Shown here: one piece after another, positions 1 through 11,470 of the stretch | How positions within the stretch are numbered: the stretch's first letter is position 1 | Layout: the number at the start of each line of letters is the position of its first letter | Source of the DNA: Linnemannia schmuckeri | Lineage: Eukaryota > Mortierellomycota > Mortierellomycetes > Mortierellales > Mortierellaceae | Assembly (NCBI GenBank): GCA_029449235.1 | Contig: JANATG010000001.1 | Location: 1,922,001-1,986,000 of the forward strand | Direction: 5' to 3' | DNA length: 64,000 nucleotides | Position numbers and translations under genes: made by a program | Notes under the pieces: model-generated | What the model saw: the letters and a program-made list of their open reading frames with translations, nothing else | Database searches by the model: none | What the model was told of the DNA's origin: nothing

Positions 1-2
1 CC

Positions 3-1766
3 TGGAGCCCCCTTGGAGTTGTCGCCTGGGATGCCTGGGCAGCGCTCCGAACCATGCTGTTCATGGGATGTCTCATCGCCTTGGTTTGGCCCTCGTACTC
101 TCGCCGCGGACCTTTCCCTCAGTCAAAGTTCCCCGTCATGCCCAAGTCTGCCTCGCCCCACCAGGTTTACACTACCTTGTCCGGTCTTGTTCCCAAGGTC
201 ATCCCGTCTTCTTACTTCCGTCTTTTCTTTGCCTTGTCGCTCGAGTTGTGGCGATGCCTCTGGATTCGCTTGGGTATCTACCCTGACCTGACTGATATGG
301 TTCGCCCCGATATCTGGGCTCGCGTTGTCGAGGCTCAAATGTCTGGCGGAGCAGGCTCATCTGTCAGTCGGTTCATGCTCCTCTACACCATTGTCCGCAC
401 CTTAGACGAGTACACCAATGCCCGTCGTCAGCCTCCTGCTCGTGTCTCTGCCACCGCCGCCCTTGCATTCTACATTTCGATCCACAAGGCCGCTAAGCCC
501 TTGGCTACTCTTGTTGCCCAGCAGTTTATGGAGTCCGCGCGGTACACTGCCAAGGTCTCTGGCACTGGCCAGGACCGTTGGTTGGAGAGTATGCTTCAGG
601 TCGATGTTGGAAGCGCTGCCTGGAACCGGAGTATTCTCGAGATTGAGAGCGCTATGTATGAACGCGGCGAGTACCCCCAGACGGAGGCTGTCCTCTTCCA
701 GACCATGGCACCTACTCTTGTTGTTGCCCAGACCCAGAGCGTCAGTGTCCTTCAGGATGCTTATGTCGACTGCATGTCCCGCCTGAACGCCTCTGTCCAC
801 GGTCAGGAGACCGCCACATCTTCGCGCCCTACCAAGTTTGACCAGGTCGTCCGCACTACTATGCCCGGAACCCGTCACCATTGGTACGCCTTGGTCGGCA
901 AGATCTCTGAACTCTGGCTTTCCAGGGACGAGCATTCGGCTCAGTTGGGTGACCGCTTGATGGCCCAGGTGATGACGATGCACCCCCGCCATCACCTGTC
1001 TGCTCGGTCGAACGACGATGACGACTCGAGCTTCCAGTTTTACGACCAGGTCATCGTCTACTCTTTGCTTGAGTATGCCTACTTGAGACGCGGTATGGCT
1101 GGACCCAGTGTCCGCTGCGGTGAGAAGGCATGGGCGCTCTTGAACGAACGTCGTCGTGCCACTGGTGCTAAGGTCCCGAGCTCCGCCTTGAATGAGGTCG
1201 GGGACGAGGAGAACGACAAGGCTCTGTTAAGCGTCGCCTCGTTTGCCATGAACCTGACTGGATTTGTCGAGATCAAAGCCCGTATTGGTCTCTGGCGCGG
1301 CGTTGAGGCCTTGAGCAGTCTTGTCCAGAGACAGCGCTCCGATAACGGCGAGTCGACTACCCAGGATGACATGTCCCAGTCTGAGATCTTGGATCATATC
1401 CGGACCACGCTTTTGCCTCTGACCGTTCATTTGCGTCGTCAGTTAGATGATGAGTCAACTACCATATTGGCTATCATGCGTTTGGCTACCCGTTCTACCC
1501 GCTCCGCTTCCTTGCACCATAGCAAGGGTGCTTCTTTCAGCCCTACCACTGTTGACTTCGACCCTGCGCTCCGGTTCTTGATTGACGTCGGTCGAGTCGC
1601 CTATGGTGCTTGGGAGGACGGATCTGAAGGCTCGGATTCTGGTTGTGGCAGTGGCGGTGAGGAGGATCTGGATGGCTTCTCGTCTAAAAAGGGCACTGCT
1701 GCATCTGCTCTGGCTACCAAGAAGAGCGATGCCGAGAAGGCCTGGGGACTCTGTCAAGCATTGTAA
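3..1766 (+). CDS. SREBP-like membrane transcription factor, C-terminal part (5' truncated by window)
   Basis: The frame is open from the first bases of the window, so the gene starts to the left and only its C-terminal ~587 residues are visible. A hydrophobic segment near the visible N-terminus (from MLFMGCLIALVWP at position 54) is followed by a long, mostly helical soluble region with no catalytic motif, then an acidic Ser/Gly-rich stretch and a Lys-rich end. A membrane segment before a large C-terminal domain matches the second half of fungal SREBPs (DUF2014 region), which sit in the ER and release an N-terminal bHLH factor when sterol or oxygen is low. The bHLH part lies outside the window, so the assignment rests on architecture and overall resemblance; another membrane protein is possible. 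An AATAAA lies 87 bases past the stop. Confidence 0.45.
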   Translation, partial: WSPLGVVAWDAWAALRTMLFMGCLIALVWPSYSRRGPFPQSKFPVMPKSASPHQVYTTLSGLVPKVIPSSYFRLFFALSLELWRCLWIRLGIYPDLTDMVRPDIWARVVEAQMSGGAGSSVSRFMLLYTIVRTLDEYTNARRQPPARVSATAALAFYISIHKAAKPLATLVAQQFMESARYTAKVSGTGQDRWLESMLQVDVGSAAWNRSILEIESAMYERGEYPQTEAVLFQTMAPTLVVAQTQSVSVLQDAYVDCMSRLNASVHGQETATSSRPTKFDQVVRTTMPGTRHHWYALVGKISELWLSRDEHSAQLGDRLMAQVMTMHPRHHLSARSNDDDDSSFQFYDQVIVYSLLEYAYLRRGMAGPSVRCGEKAWALLNERRRATGAKVPSSALNEVGDEENDKALLSVASFAMNLTGFVEIKARIGLWRGVEALSSLVQRQRSDNGESTTQDDMSQSEILDHIRTTLLPLTVHLRRQLDDESTTILAIMRLATRSTRSASLHHSKGASFSPTTVDFDPALRFLIDVGRVAYGAWEDGSEGSDSGCGSGGEEDLDGFSSKKGTAASALATKKSDAEKAWGLCQAL

Positions 1767-1852
1767 AATCCTTTTTCTTTTTGAATATTTTATATATATT
1801 TTTTCACTTTTGTACTTTCTAGTTCTTCTTTACCCCTCCTGTACTAAAAAAA

Positions 1853-1858
1853 AATAAA
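1853..1858 (+). terminator. Polyadenylation signal AATAAA
   Basis: AATAAA 87 bases after the stop of the SREBP-like gene. It lies in the 166-base gap between this gene and the convergent Vip1-type gene, so the two 3' ends are close together. Confidence 0.5.
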
Positions 1859-1932
1859 TCAGGCCGTTTCCTGATCGATTGGGAAATGCTACTAAATGAA
1901 AGAAAAATGCATGAAAGTGGGCTTGGAACAAC

Positions 1933-4900
1933 TTACTCCTTCGAAGTCGAAGCATCGTTATTGGCCGCACGATCCAAAAAATGCAACTCAACACCATTTG
2001 TTCCCACGGGGGACCCAACCACCATCAACGGTGTCTCCTCGTCATGAATAAGCGCCTCCTCCTCACCTTCATTAGCAACCACAAGCTTATGACCCAACAT
2101 CCGGCTCTCCCGGATACGACGGTTGACAGACTTGTATTTCGGGTTGCCGACCTGGGTCTTGTAGTATCGCAGTGCGGCCTCGAGAGGGAGATGGTCAGTC
2201 AAGTTACGGCGTGGCATGACGGAGAGACAATGCTTTGAGTCCATTTGGAGGTCGAGGATGTTGGGGTTTCCGGCACCCTGGGAGAAACCGATGCGAAGGG
2301 AGTATTCTGATGAGTGCGGAGATTGGGGGTTGCCACTGCCGGTGATCGAGGGCGATGAGGATCTGGCGATCGGGGAGCTCAAGGGCGTCCCGGGGCTACT
2401 CCTCTCGTACAACTCGAATGTAATTTGCGTCAGATCTGTTATCAACCATAAACAGGCGAACTGGTTAGTACTTTGTGCGAGAAAAAATTGCCAAATGACT
2501 GCAGAGTAAAACAATGATACGATACTTACAGTCAAGTTCTGGGATCTCGGACTTGCTGATGCGAGTGGGAATGCCAGACAAGTATACAATGTTCAGCAGC
2601 GTATGAACATGCGATTCTATTGTCAACAGAACAACGTCATAGCCGTTAGTGAGTCTTATCTCTTACTTTTTCCGTACAAGTCTAGTCCAATGTGGTGCAA
2701 GATCAAGTTCTTTCCAAAACTTACCTTTGGTGAAGTAAAGTCGTGTGCAAGGAGTAGTAGACTTCTTGGCAGCCTCCAGATCCTCAACAATCTGCTTGAT
2801 GAGCGGCATACTGGTTAAAAGCCCAATCTCCAGACGATCCTCCTCACTGATACCGTACTCAAGTGGGGCGACAAAATCAAACAAAACCTTGGCCTTAGAA
2901 TAAAGATCCTTGATGGGGGCCGTCCCAGTCCCACCCTCCTTATCCACAAAGATATTCTCCAAGAAAGGCCGGTTATGCAACGCATCATACTTCAACGAAT
3001 CATATAGCTCCGAGACTTTGGAGGGATCAAACTCGGTCCGGTCGCCATCCGCAAACTCGCCAAAGATCTTCTCCCATCGCTCAAAGAACAACGCAGGACT
3101 CTCATAACAGCACCATGTCTTTTGAATCGTCGTCGGGTCCAGTCGCTTGAAATTCTTGCGCATGATATCCCGCAGGGTCCTCATCGACGCAATCATGCTC
3201 TGAATCAACTCGCCCGGGTCGACCTGACCCTTGGGCCAGTACTTCTCAATCTCCTTCGAGTCCGGTTGCAACAGTTCCCAGAGCTCCTTCTTGACAATGT
3301 CCGTCTTTTCCTTGGCAGCGTTGCTGTCGTCCAACATCTCCTTGCGAATCAAGAGCATGTCCCTGGGAACCTCACGGATGTCCAAGAAGCGCTGGGTGAA
3401 CAACTCGGCAGTGGCGCGGACACGGCGTTCCGACGATGTAAAGATCTTGACATCGTCCAAAACGCTCTTGTTCATAATCATCAAGTCCTTGCGGAGGTTG
3501 TTGCCCAAGTCCCTCGACTGATATTTCGCTGCATGTGTAAACTATTTTGCACACAATAATGAAGACCATTAGTCAACAGAGAAAAACGACAAAAAAAAAT
3601 TCCATAGCTTCTGGGAGACAAGCAAAATCCACTTACCTCGCCTCCCCACTTGACGATGATCTTGAGCTTGACAGACTTGGAGTTGCCCTCGGCGTCCTTG
3701 GTGATGGAGGGCTTGACCTGGACCTTGGTTCCAGGCAGGTTCGACTTTTTGTCCAAAATGTTCTTCAGCAGCATCAACTTGTTGGTATCCTCCAGACCCT
3801 CCTTCATGGCCTGCTCGGCAGCCGCAGAAACCAACTTGAGGTCCCTAGCCTGTCGGATAATGACCTCCTCACCGCCTCCATTCAACAACTCTCTGAAGGG
3901 TGCAGAGCTGAAGGAAAACTTCATCTTCTGTTTGGGCGTCCGATCGGCATGTCGAAAGACTGACACAAAAGCCTTAAGTCTCCACGAGTTTTCGGCGCTG
4001 AGCTCCTTGGGTAGGGTCACTTCCGAAAGTTTCCTCTGATGGGCGTTGCGGAGGAAGGTTTCCTGGAGGATGCTGGCACAGTTGTTGTAATAGTAGTTGT
4101 TGCCCTTGACGAATGACCAGCCATTGACATCGATCACATAGGATTTGCCACCCACACGAAGCAGGTCAAATCCACACACGCGCTGACCAAACACCTTGCA
4201 GATACTAGACGCCATCTTTTTCTCTTCAGGAGTGAGCTGAGTGACATAGCGAATCTCCTTTCCGTCCGTGTTCCTGCGCACGTGTCCATCAACGACTGGA
4301 GACCTAGACATGATGACACATAGAAATGAGACATATGTTAATCAAGTTACCAAGGAGGACTCATATACGTGTGCGCCACCCAAATAGGTTCAAGGAACTT
4401 ACTTTCTAGTCTCTGCATGCACAAACTGTTCACCGATGGTGTAGACCTTGACATCTTCAGCGTTATCAACATCCATAAACTCTTCATAGATATATGAGCC
4501 TTCCATTCTACAGGTGTTCAGATCTGGATCGTATTCACTCGACTTGTTGGCAACCTATGATACAACAGGAATGATCGAGAGGTTAGTATTCAATTGTCCC
4601 TCCTACGTTTTAATTGGTGTAGCGGAACTAACAAAGATGACAGGTATTTACCTTGCGGAAGAGACGTCTGGTTCCACCACCTGCCGAAGAGTGGTAATAG
4701 ATATGAATGTTGTGATCCTCTCCCGAGACGGGCTTCTCAACAAAGGGCTTGGTCATAACCTGGTCGCCAATTTGAATGGTATCCTGATCAATCACCTTGA
4801 ATTCTGGCGTGGGTCGATCTCTTTTCACAGTGACACCACGTAACTTGAGTTTTTGGATGACTGATGGCTCAATATCAGGTCCACCGTCTCGATCCATGGT

Positions 4901-5794
4901 CAAACGTCTTGGGGTGGGCACTCCAATCTGCTCCAAAATCTCGAGAACCAACCGACGATCCCACAAGAGTGTCTGGAGATCGACTTCGTTGACGCAGAGA
5001 GGGGCTCTGAGCTTGACATACTCGATGGCTTTGTGGAGAGGGAAGCCTTTGGAGAAGAAGGAAATGAAGAAATCACAGGCGGGCCATGCTCGGACATCTG
5101 GGTTGCAATATAAACATAGTGTTCGTTAATTCACAGTCGTGCAAACTGATCAAAACAGTAACAATGCCAACAGTTCAATTAATATCATTTCTTCCTGTTC
5201 GACACTGATCAATGCCAACTTCAATAGCTTGCTTGTTACCTTCGTCGAGGATACACTTGTCGCCAAAGATGATGGCCTCAAAGGGTCCATTGTTCAACAA
5301 CCGGTCGAGGATATTCCGCATGGGCTTTGAACGGGCCTTGTCGTCCATAGCACAAACGCCGATGATATCTATTGTTTGACCAACAGTGACGCCATCGAGC
5401 ATAAAGGAAGAGTTAATTTCTTTTTGCTGTCCAGACTATTTTTTTTTTTTTTGTTTGTTTAAATGTACTCCCAGCCGGAAAATGACAGAGGAGTGAGCGT
5501 CCATGAAAGGGGTGATTTCTGATTCTGATCCTGATTCTGATTCACACGCGAACATATATACAAAAAAAAAAGTCGATTCCAGTTTGGTAGTTTACATTTC
5601 TTGCGGGGATGCGAGGGTGTAGAGGGTGTAGTGGGCGACATAAGTGCGGGAAAAAAGACCGTGGCCGAGTCTGGCTGGTGGCCTTGGGCTGTTGCTGCTA
5701 CTCCGTTAGCAAGGGCGGTCGAGAGTGGTTTTAGCGATGGGAATCCATTAACTGAGATTCTCTTTTCGGCTTTATTGGTGTTGTTTTTGTCCAT
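1933..5794 (-). CDS. VIP1: Inositol hexakisphosphate/diphosphoinositol-pentakisphosphate kinase (Vip1/Asp1/PPIP5K)
   Basis: Bifunctional inositol pyrophosphate enzyme: an N-terminal RimK/ATP-grasp kinase makes 1-PP-InsP, and a C-terminal histidine-acid-phosphatase-like domain opposes it. The kinase half is spread over several exons. Visible landmarks are GVCAMDDKARSKPM, the WPACDFFISFFSKGFPL stretch, PFVEKPVSGEDHNIHIYY and VCGFDLLR/VIDVNGWSFVKGN. The phosphatase half begins with the RHxxRxP motif as RHADRTPKQKMKF, and ESHVHTLLN appears later. About seven introns are needed. The most 5' exon is uncertain: the ORF starting at 5794 has a GTAAAC donor at 5595 that leaves one base over, but the next coding exon (frame of MLDGVTVGQ, ATG at 5402) needs phase zero. 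The start may be at 5402, or the first exon may use another donor. The stop at 1933 follows a C-terminus matching family tails. Confidence 0.93.
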
Positions 5795-6330
5795 TTGAAT
5801 CTTGTTGTGAAGAAAGAAGGTGAATGAAAGAAAAAGAGAGAGAACAGTGATGGGGGTGAATGAGGAAACTGGAGGGAGTGGAGTGAAGGAAAGAAAGAAT
5901 GAGAGGTATTATCAAAGTTTAACGGTACTAAAGTGAAGAAAAGAAAAAAAGCGGCGAAAGGGACTGGCCGTGGGAGGAGACGGACAAAACTACGGGATCA
6001 AGTAAAAACGAAGAACGGCAAACGTAGAAAAAAGAAAGAGAAAAGGCGTTCTCGGTTTCACCCCATTCCAAGAAAAGAATTATCCTTCCTCCACTCGTCT
6101 TCCTGACTCCCTGTGTTATCTCTTCTGACTTCTCTTACCTCTAACTGCTGCTATTTCTCAAATCTCTGGATCCCTCGTCCTGCTCCTAGCTTTATGCTAT
6201 GCAGTCTTTTATTCTTCGTGTTTGCATGTTCTCTGCCTTTGTTTGCTTCTTTAATTGAATATTAGTTGCTAGATGGTAGGAGAGGGCGAATTACGGCCGG
6301 TGCAAGTAAAAAAGAACAAAAGGTCGTAGA
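5795..6330. promoter_or_regulatory. Upstream region of the Vip1 gene / 3' flank of MIS12
   Basis: 536 bases between the Vip1 first ATG and the MIS12 stop, both on the minus strand. The part next to Vip1 (about 5810-6060) is purine-rich on the plus strand, so the sense strand is CT-rich, as before most genes here. No ORF or structured RNA is evident. Confidence 0.4.
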
Positions 6331-7829
6331 TTACGACTGGCTAGGGGGTGATGGCGTTGGTGGGGCTGTAAAGTTGTGTGACCGATGCATCACAACTGTC
6401 TCTGATCCAAGATGCTCGTCAATCTGGCGACGGACCACCGATCGGATATACATCACTCTCTGGTCCTGCTCCTGTGACAGCAATGCCTCGTGCAATGCCG
6501 TGACACTTGAAACAGCTCGTTCTCCTGTTGATTCTGCTCCGGGGGGGGCGAAGCGGTCTGCTTGTGCATTCCGCTGGAGTTTCTCATGCAATGTTCCAAA
6601 CCGCCGATGCAACGTCTCGATGTTGTCACGGATAAAGATCAGCGTCTGCGGAATCGGTGCCACTAAAAATTTAGATCGAAGGTTTACAAACCAATATGTG
6701 AGAAACACAAAAATGGATAAAAATATTCTCTGTACTCCTACATGTGCACATGATACTTATGTAAGGACTTACCATCGCGATACTCCTTGAGGGCATCCTT
6801 GAGGAATCCAATCTGTTCCCGGCATCTCTCCAGCTCTCGCCTCCGGCCCTCTTCAAGGGCTAACTCCTTTCTCAACTTGTAATTCATTGCCTTTGTCTAT
6901 CCAGTTATAGGGGACAGGGCAGTGGAGCGATTAGATTGATATTTTCGTAAATGATCAGACTCCTGCAACTACAACAGTATCTTAATGGCAACTATGGATA
7001 CGTACCATAATGACCTGTTGCCTAAGGAGCTCGAGTTCCTTATCCAGTGCCTCTTCCTTATCCGCACTAATGCCAAAATCCAGAGCCTCGTAATGTGGGA
7101 GAACAATGTCGACATCCTCAGGCACGCCAAACAGATTCTTCAGAGCGTAAAGCTCAAAACGATCAAAGTTTTTGTCAACCGCAGCCTCCAGCAATGTCTC
7201 GAACTTATGCATACCCTGTTGTTTACATAGTGGAGAAGGCACCAGTTTTCTGTTAGCAAATCCTGTGGTCCGCATCCTGGTCACATAGCTGAGTCTAATA
7301 ATCCTGCTCGCAAATAATTATTTTTCCAAGAACGTACCTTAGCACTCTCTACCTTGGCATCGTAACTTTTCGGTAATTGATCTCGGTGCTGAACCGCCCA
7401 TGCCTCCATCTCGTTCTCAACAAACTCCTGCAGGGCCATCGAGGCCTGGTAAATCATGTTGTTGACCGAGTTGATGACATCGTCGACAAAGGAAAGGGGC
7501 GAGAATCCAAAATGCTCTGTCAATAGTTGTTGCTGGTACACCTGTCGGCTCTTGATCCATGACTCCTGCTGCTGAGCAATCGTCCCTGCTGCGGCAGAGG
7601 CGGCGACTGCCCCTGCTCCTGCTGCTCCAGGTCTTGTCAGGGCCGCTGAGGACTGTGCTCCGCCCTGCTGCCTCTGATTGTTGTTCTTTGGTTGTTGCTG
7701 ATGGTGACCATTCCGGATCTCCAATGTGCCGTTCTGTTGCCGTAATGAGGTTATATTCTTGCTGCTATTTCCTGTCCGAGATGCGGCTCCTCCTGATGTG
7801 GTGGTGTGATTCCTGTTGCTGTGGGACAT
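6331..7829 (-). CDS. MIS12: Kinetochore protein Mis12/Mtw1
   Basis: Subunit of the Mis12 complex, which links centromeric chromatin (CENP-C) to the Ndc80 complex at the kinetochore. Four exons: 7829 to about 7337; about 7216-7007; a short exon at about 6893-6774 (KAMNYKLRKELALEEG); and about 6662-6331. After an unusual Gln/Ala/Asn-rich leader of ~100 residues, the family core starts with HFGFSPLSFVDDVINSVNN (residues about 106-124). It continues in exon 2 with GMHKFETLLEAAVDKNFDRF and LPHYEALDF, both characteristic of Mis12. The remainder is helical and likely coiled coil. The ATG at 7829 was preferred over the longer in-frame ORF because the upstream part looks like untranslated sequence. 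Exon 1/2 joins in phase at a GTACGT donor and CAG acceptor. Confidence 0.93.
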
Positions 7830-8366
7830 TGTCCTGTAAGTGTCTGTGTCTATGTGTTTGTGAGGTGGAGTGGTTTGAAGATGCTGAAATCGTTCAAACG
7901 GAAAAAACGCGTCCTGGCTGTGGCTTGGCTTGTTCTCATTTTTCAAGTCGCGCTCGTTTGGGCGAATGCTGCAAGGCAATTTTTTTTTCTCGTTCCTCGT
8001 TGTCTCTGATTCCTGATATGCCGCTGCTACAGATTGATGGAAACCGTACGACGAAAACCCCTCGCATGCTACCATGTATTTACGTGTGCCAAAACCTATC
8101 ATTCTCGGACAAAGATCACCTCAGTACGCATGTTCGTATTTCCCCTTCTTTCTTTCATCCCCTGTTCGTCTTCTCTCCTTTCGTTCACAGATGCACCCGG
8201 ACTCGAATCAGAAGACTCCTTCTATCCGCAATAAGAACTCCTGGCCCGTTCTCCTTCAACTCACTTTACCATAGCACCATTCTTCTCATTCGTATATTAA
8301 AGAAACCCAAAACAAAATCTTCACCTTCACTTCTCACCTCTCATATTCAAGATACCATCCATGTGT
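7830..8366. other. Intergenic region between MIS12 and the F-box gene
   Basis: 537 bases holding the MIS12 promoter and the F-box gene 3' flank. The ORFs here run through low-complexity sequence and show no family resemblance. No RNA gene, repeat or other element was recognised. Confidence 0.4.
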
Positions 8367-10817
8367 TTATTCGTCGAGAGCATACCCCCATTGGATAACC
8401 CGCCAATGAAAATCCCGATCCAAATAATTCGACATCCGGCTCGGCAGCCTATACACCCCCCTCTGCAACAGCGGGAACCTCTCCGGTCTCCTCCTCAGTT
8501 CTGTATCAATCTCAGCCAGCTCCTCGGTCGTCACTGCTGGCATCATATGGACCCCGATCCGTCTCAGACTCGAGCATCTATCTACTAGGCTCCGAAGCTG
8601 ATCCCCACGCATGGTTGAATGGCCTTCGATATAAACGGTTCGTAGCTTGGTGAACTGTCCTAAGGCTTCGACAATCCCGTCGTTCAATCGATCGTACACT
8701 GGTCGTCTCTCCGAAGACATTGCAGTCGGATTCCCGTCAACGTTGTCGTCATGATTTGGGTGACTGCCCGAGAACCAGGTGTATTGGATAACAATCCACT
8801 CTAGCAGGGGACACTGTTGAGCGAGACCCTCAAAATAGAATCGCTTGAGGCTCGTGAATCGGATCGCCAGGCGGGTGAGGTGTGTTAATGGGTGTTTGAA
8901 TTGGAGGGGGCCTTCGTGTCCCGAGAAGCAAATCACCAGTTCTTCGAGCTGATCTCCGAATGCCTCCGTGACGGTCGTAAGGACGTCCAGGGAGAGGTTC
9001 TGTCGATTGAGGATGCCCAGTCTCTTGAGCTGAGGGAGACAGTGCGATAGTGGGTCTTCCTCTCCTCCTCCTCCCCCTGCTGTACTTGCTCCTGCTCGTG
9101 CTCCAGGTCCTCCTGTAGCACTGACCCTTCTCGCCTCCTTCTTGGCATCTACAACCCATTGGAACACTTTCGCGAAATCAATCCTCATCCTCAACTCCTC
9201 TAACCTCCAAAACCGCCCCAAATCCTCCAATGACCCTTTACTCGCCGTCATCCGCCCAATTTCCCCTACCCTCAGAACCTTCAGCTCCCGACACAGACTC
9301 GGATCCCAGTTCGTCACCCAAGGGTGGTACTGAAAACTTGGTGTCATAATCTCCAACACCTCCAACCCGCCAAAACACTCCAGGATCCTATCAATCTCAG
9401 GCCCCATAGTTGACTGGGTTGTGAGACACAGCTCTCGGATCTTGTTGCGGTGGCGTCGTTTTTTTTGGAGCGCTGCAGTCGGTTTTATCTTGCTCAGGTC
9501 TTCCAGTTGTACATCCGAGTTGCTACCGAACTCAAGGGTGAAGAGGGCTCGGTGGAGCGTTTCCCAGTCGCAACTGTTCTGGCTAAGATTGCAGATCTCG
9601 ATCCGTCTCAGGTTCGTCAACTTATTCAATGTGAAACAGTAAGGCCGGGAGGACACGTTCATAGTGTAATCCGACGCTGTTTGAGTCCCATTATCCTTGT
9701 TCTCCTGTGGCGACGACGATGATGTCGCAAGCAGAGAAGAGCTGGCGACAACATCCAAATTGCGTCCACGAATCTCCTCATCCATCTCCCTCTCAGCTTG
9801 CAATTTTTCCCGCGCCGCCCTAGCCTTCCCCCTCCTCGATCTCGCCTTATCCCACTCCCTGGGAGCACGATCCCACCGCTCCTGAAAACTCCGCACCCGA
9901 CGAATGGGAATCCTCAACGCCACAATCCTGTCGGCTCCGGGTCGGTTCAACAGCGCGCGCTGCAGGTACTCGGGTACACCAATCATCCACTCTGCCTGAT
10001 CTTGAAACAGGAAATTGAACAGCCCATCCTTTTCCTTGGCATCTCCGTTCGCAAAAGCCTCGTAGGAAGTGTAGGGGAGGTGGCGTCCGCGGGTCGAGAG
10101 CTTTTCGAGGTCTATGACGGTCCAGTGACGGAGGTAGTATCGGTTGGTCCAGGTTATTTCCCGAAAGTGGGGGCCAAAGTCCAGAGGACAGCGGCTTTGT
10201 ATTGTACCACTGGTCAAGCGGGCTGAGGGAAGCGATGATGACGATGATGATGATGAAGACGACGAGGCTGACGGTGGCAGGAATGAATCCGCGATAACAG
10301 GAAACCGGAGACAAAGGTCCTGCAAAAGTGTCGACATCAACGTCACCAACAACCGCCTCTCCCGCTCCTGCGCCTCATGCCTCCATTGCAAATTAATGGC
10401 GGAATCGTCCTGCTCAAAGAAAGCCTTAGTCCGATAAGCATTCCACACCTTCAACGCCGTCTCCTCCTCCTCCGTCATCGGCAAGGAACCTGGAGCATCT
10501 TGCGGCGTCTTGGGCCTCAAGCGTTGATCCGTCTCGGTCCGCAGGGCATCGATTCGGATACTGTGACATTTGCGACGATAGATCTCTCGGATCCGGAGGA
10601 AGGGGTCTCGGTAGAGGCGGGGGACAGCTGCAAAGAAGCATTGACGGTCGACTTGAAGTATGGATGCGAGGGTGGCTGTGTCGTCATCGAGCATGTCCAT
10701 GATGAGTTCGAGTATCTCGAGAGGGAGGCGGGGCCATCTTGAAGAGGGACTTGATGCGGATTCTTGTGAGGAAGGAGAAGAGGGAGAGGAGGCAGAAGGA
10801 GAAAAAGCTTTTTGCAT
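8367..10817 (-). CDS. F-box protein with LRR-like C-terminal region
   Basis: Intronless, 816 residues. After a Ser/Pro-rich leader an F-box-like segment appears at about residues 25-70 (RWPRLPLEILELIMDML, then VDRQCFFAAVPRLYRDPF). This suggests an SCF ubiquitin-ligase substrate adaptor that binds Skp1. The C-terminal half has scattered leucine-rich segments (LRRIEICNLS, LEELRMRIDF, LKRLGILNRQNLSLDVL, LRTVYIEGHS) resembling the irregular LRR of large fungal F-box families. A poly-Ser run lies at about residue 210 and a Lys/Arg-rich helix in the middle. The ATG at 10817 was chosen because the longer ORF reads through the 28-base poly-A tract upstream (poly-Phe), which is surely leader. The substrate cannot be inferred. 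Such families are expanded in Mortierella-type fungi (general knowledge). Confidence 0.8.
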   Translation of the reverse strand: MQKAFSPSASSPSSPSSQESASSPSSRWPRLPLEILELIMDMLDDDTATLASILQVDRQCFFAAVPRLYRDPFLRIREIYRRKCHSIRIDALRTETDQRLRPKTPQDAPGSLPMTEEEETALKVWNAYRTKAFFEQDDSAINLQWRHEAQERERRLLVTLMSTLLQDLCLRFPVIADSFLPPSASSSSSSSSSSSLPSARLTSGTIQSRCPLDFGPHFREITWTNRYYLRHWTVIDLEKLSTRGRHLPYTSYEAFANGDAKEKDGLFNFLFQDQAEWMIGVPEYLQRALLNRPGADRIVALRIPIRRVRSFQERWDRAPREWDKARSRRGKARAAREKLQAEREMDEEIRGRNLDVVASSSLLATSSSSPQENKDNGTQTASDYTMNVSSRPYCFTLNKLTNLRRIEICNLSQNSCDWETLHRALFTLEFGSNSDVQLEDLSKIKPTAALQKKRRHRNKIRELCLTTQSTMGPEIDRILECFGGLEVLEIMTPSFQYHPWVTNWDPSLCRELKVLRVGEIGRMTASKGSLEDLGRFWRLEELRMRIDFAKVFQWVVDAKKEARRVSATGGPGARAGASTAGGGGGEEDPLSHCLPQLKRLGILNRQNLSLDVLTTVTEAFGDQLEELVICFSGHEGPLQFKHPLTHLTRLAIRFTSLKRFYFEGLAQQCPLLEWIVIQYTWFSGSHPNHDDNVDGNPTAMSSERRPVYDRLNDGIVEALGQFTKLRTVYIEGHSTMRGDQLRSLVDRCSSLRRIGVHMMPAVTTEELAEIDTELRRRPERFPLLQRGVYRLPSRMSNYLDRDFHWRVIQWGYALDE

Positions 10818-10975
10818 GATATTATTTTGATTTTTCGATGGTTCGAAAAATTGCCCACGGTCCAAGGAATAAATGAAAGTGTATGTACAGCGTGGAAAAA
10901 AAGGGGGGAGAGTGGAGAGAGGTGAGAGATAGAGGAGAGAAGGAAGGGAAGAGGGGTCAAAAAAGACAAAAAGAC

Positions 10976-11003
10976 AAAAAAAAAAAAAAAAAAAAAAAAA
11001 AAA
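10976..11003 (+). repeat. Poly-A homopolymer (28 nt)
   Basis: Uninterrupted A run about 160 bases upstream of the F-box gene ATG, a poly-T tract on its sense strand. It could be a nucleosome-excluding promoter element. Confidence 0.85.
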
Positions 11004-11140
11004 GGAGAGCACGTCCTGCTTTTTAAGTGCTTTGGATTGGTGGATTTTTCGTTCTGTTGCTTACGCACAGTCAGATATAGTGTGTCCCGCGGCAACGATG
11101 AGGCACTGTATGAACGAGGCCCATTATCTTCCACCCCACT

Positions 11141-11188
11141 TTCCTTCCTTCCTTCCTTCCTTTCTTCCTTACTTCCCTCCTTCCTTCT
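11141..11188 (+). repeat. (TTCC)n microsatellite
   Basis: About twelve imperfect TTCC units with CTTA and CCTC variants. It lies between two minus-strand genes. Confidence 0.8.
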
Positions 11189-11470
11189 TTTGTTGCGCTA
11201 ATTGCTTTGAAAACAAAGATTGTGAGCACAATTGGTGAGCACTTTACGCCCATCAGTAAAAACGAGGAAGAAAAGAAAAAAAACGAGCATCTTGTGTCCA
11301 CTACAACTTGTTCATAAAACTCGCCATTTGCAAAAGGAAGATACAAAAACAATGATCGTAAAGGAAATTAATGTGTGTTTATTTGGCGTGAGAAGAGAAT
11401 GAAGAAAAAGGGGGGATGATGGCTGTTGTTGGGTCTGACTCTAAGGTTTTTTTTTCAGACGCAACTTAAC

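Larger units (their letters stand above)
10818..11470. promoter_or_regulatory. F-box gene promoter with poly-A tract and TTCC microsatellite
   Basis: 653 bases between two minus-strand genes. It holds a run of 28 A at 10976-11003 (T on the sense strand of the F-box gene), an imperfect TTCC microsatellite at about 11141-11188, and a CT-rich sense leader at 10880-10975. The part next to 11471 is the 3' flank of the tandem-START gene. Confidence 0.5.

Noticed and set aside
402..995. 197-codon frame on the minus strand
   Set aside because: Antisense to the SREBP-like gene; a mirror of its codon bias with no recognisable motif.
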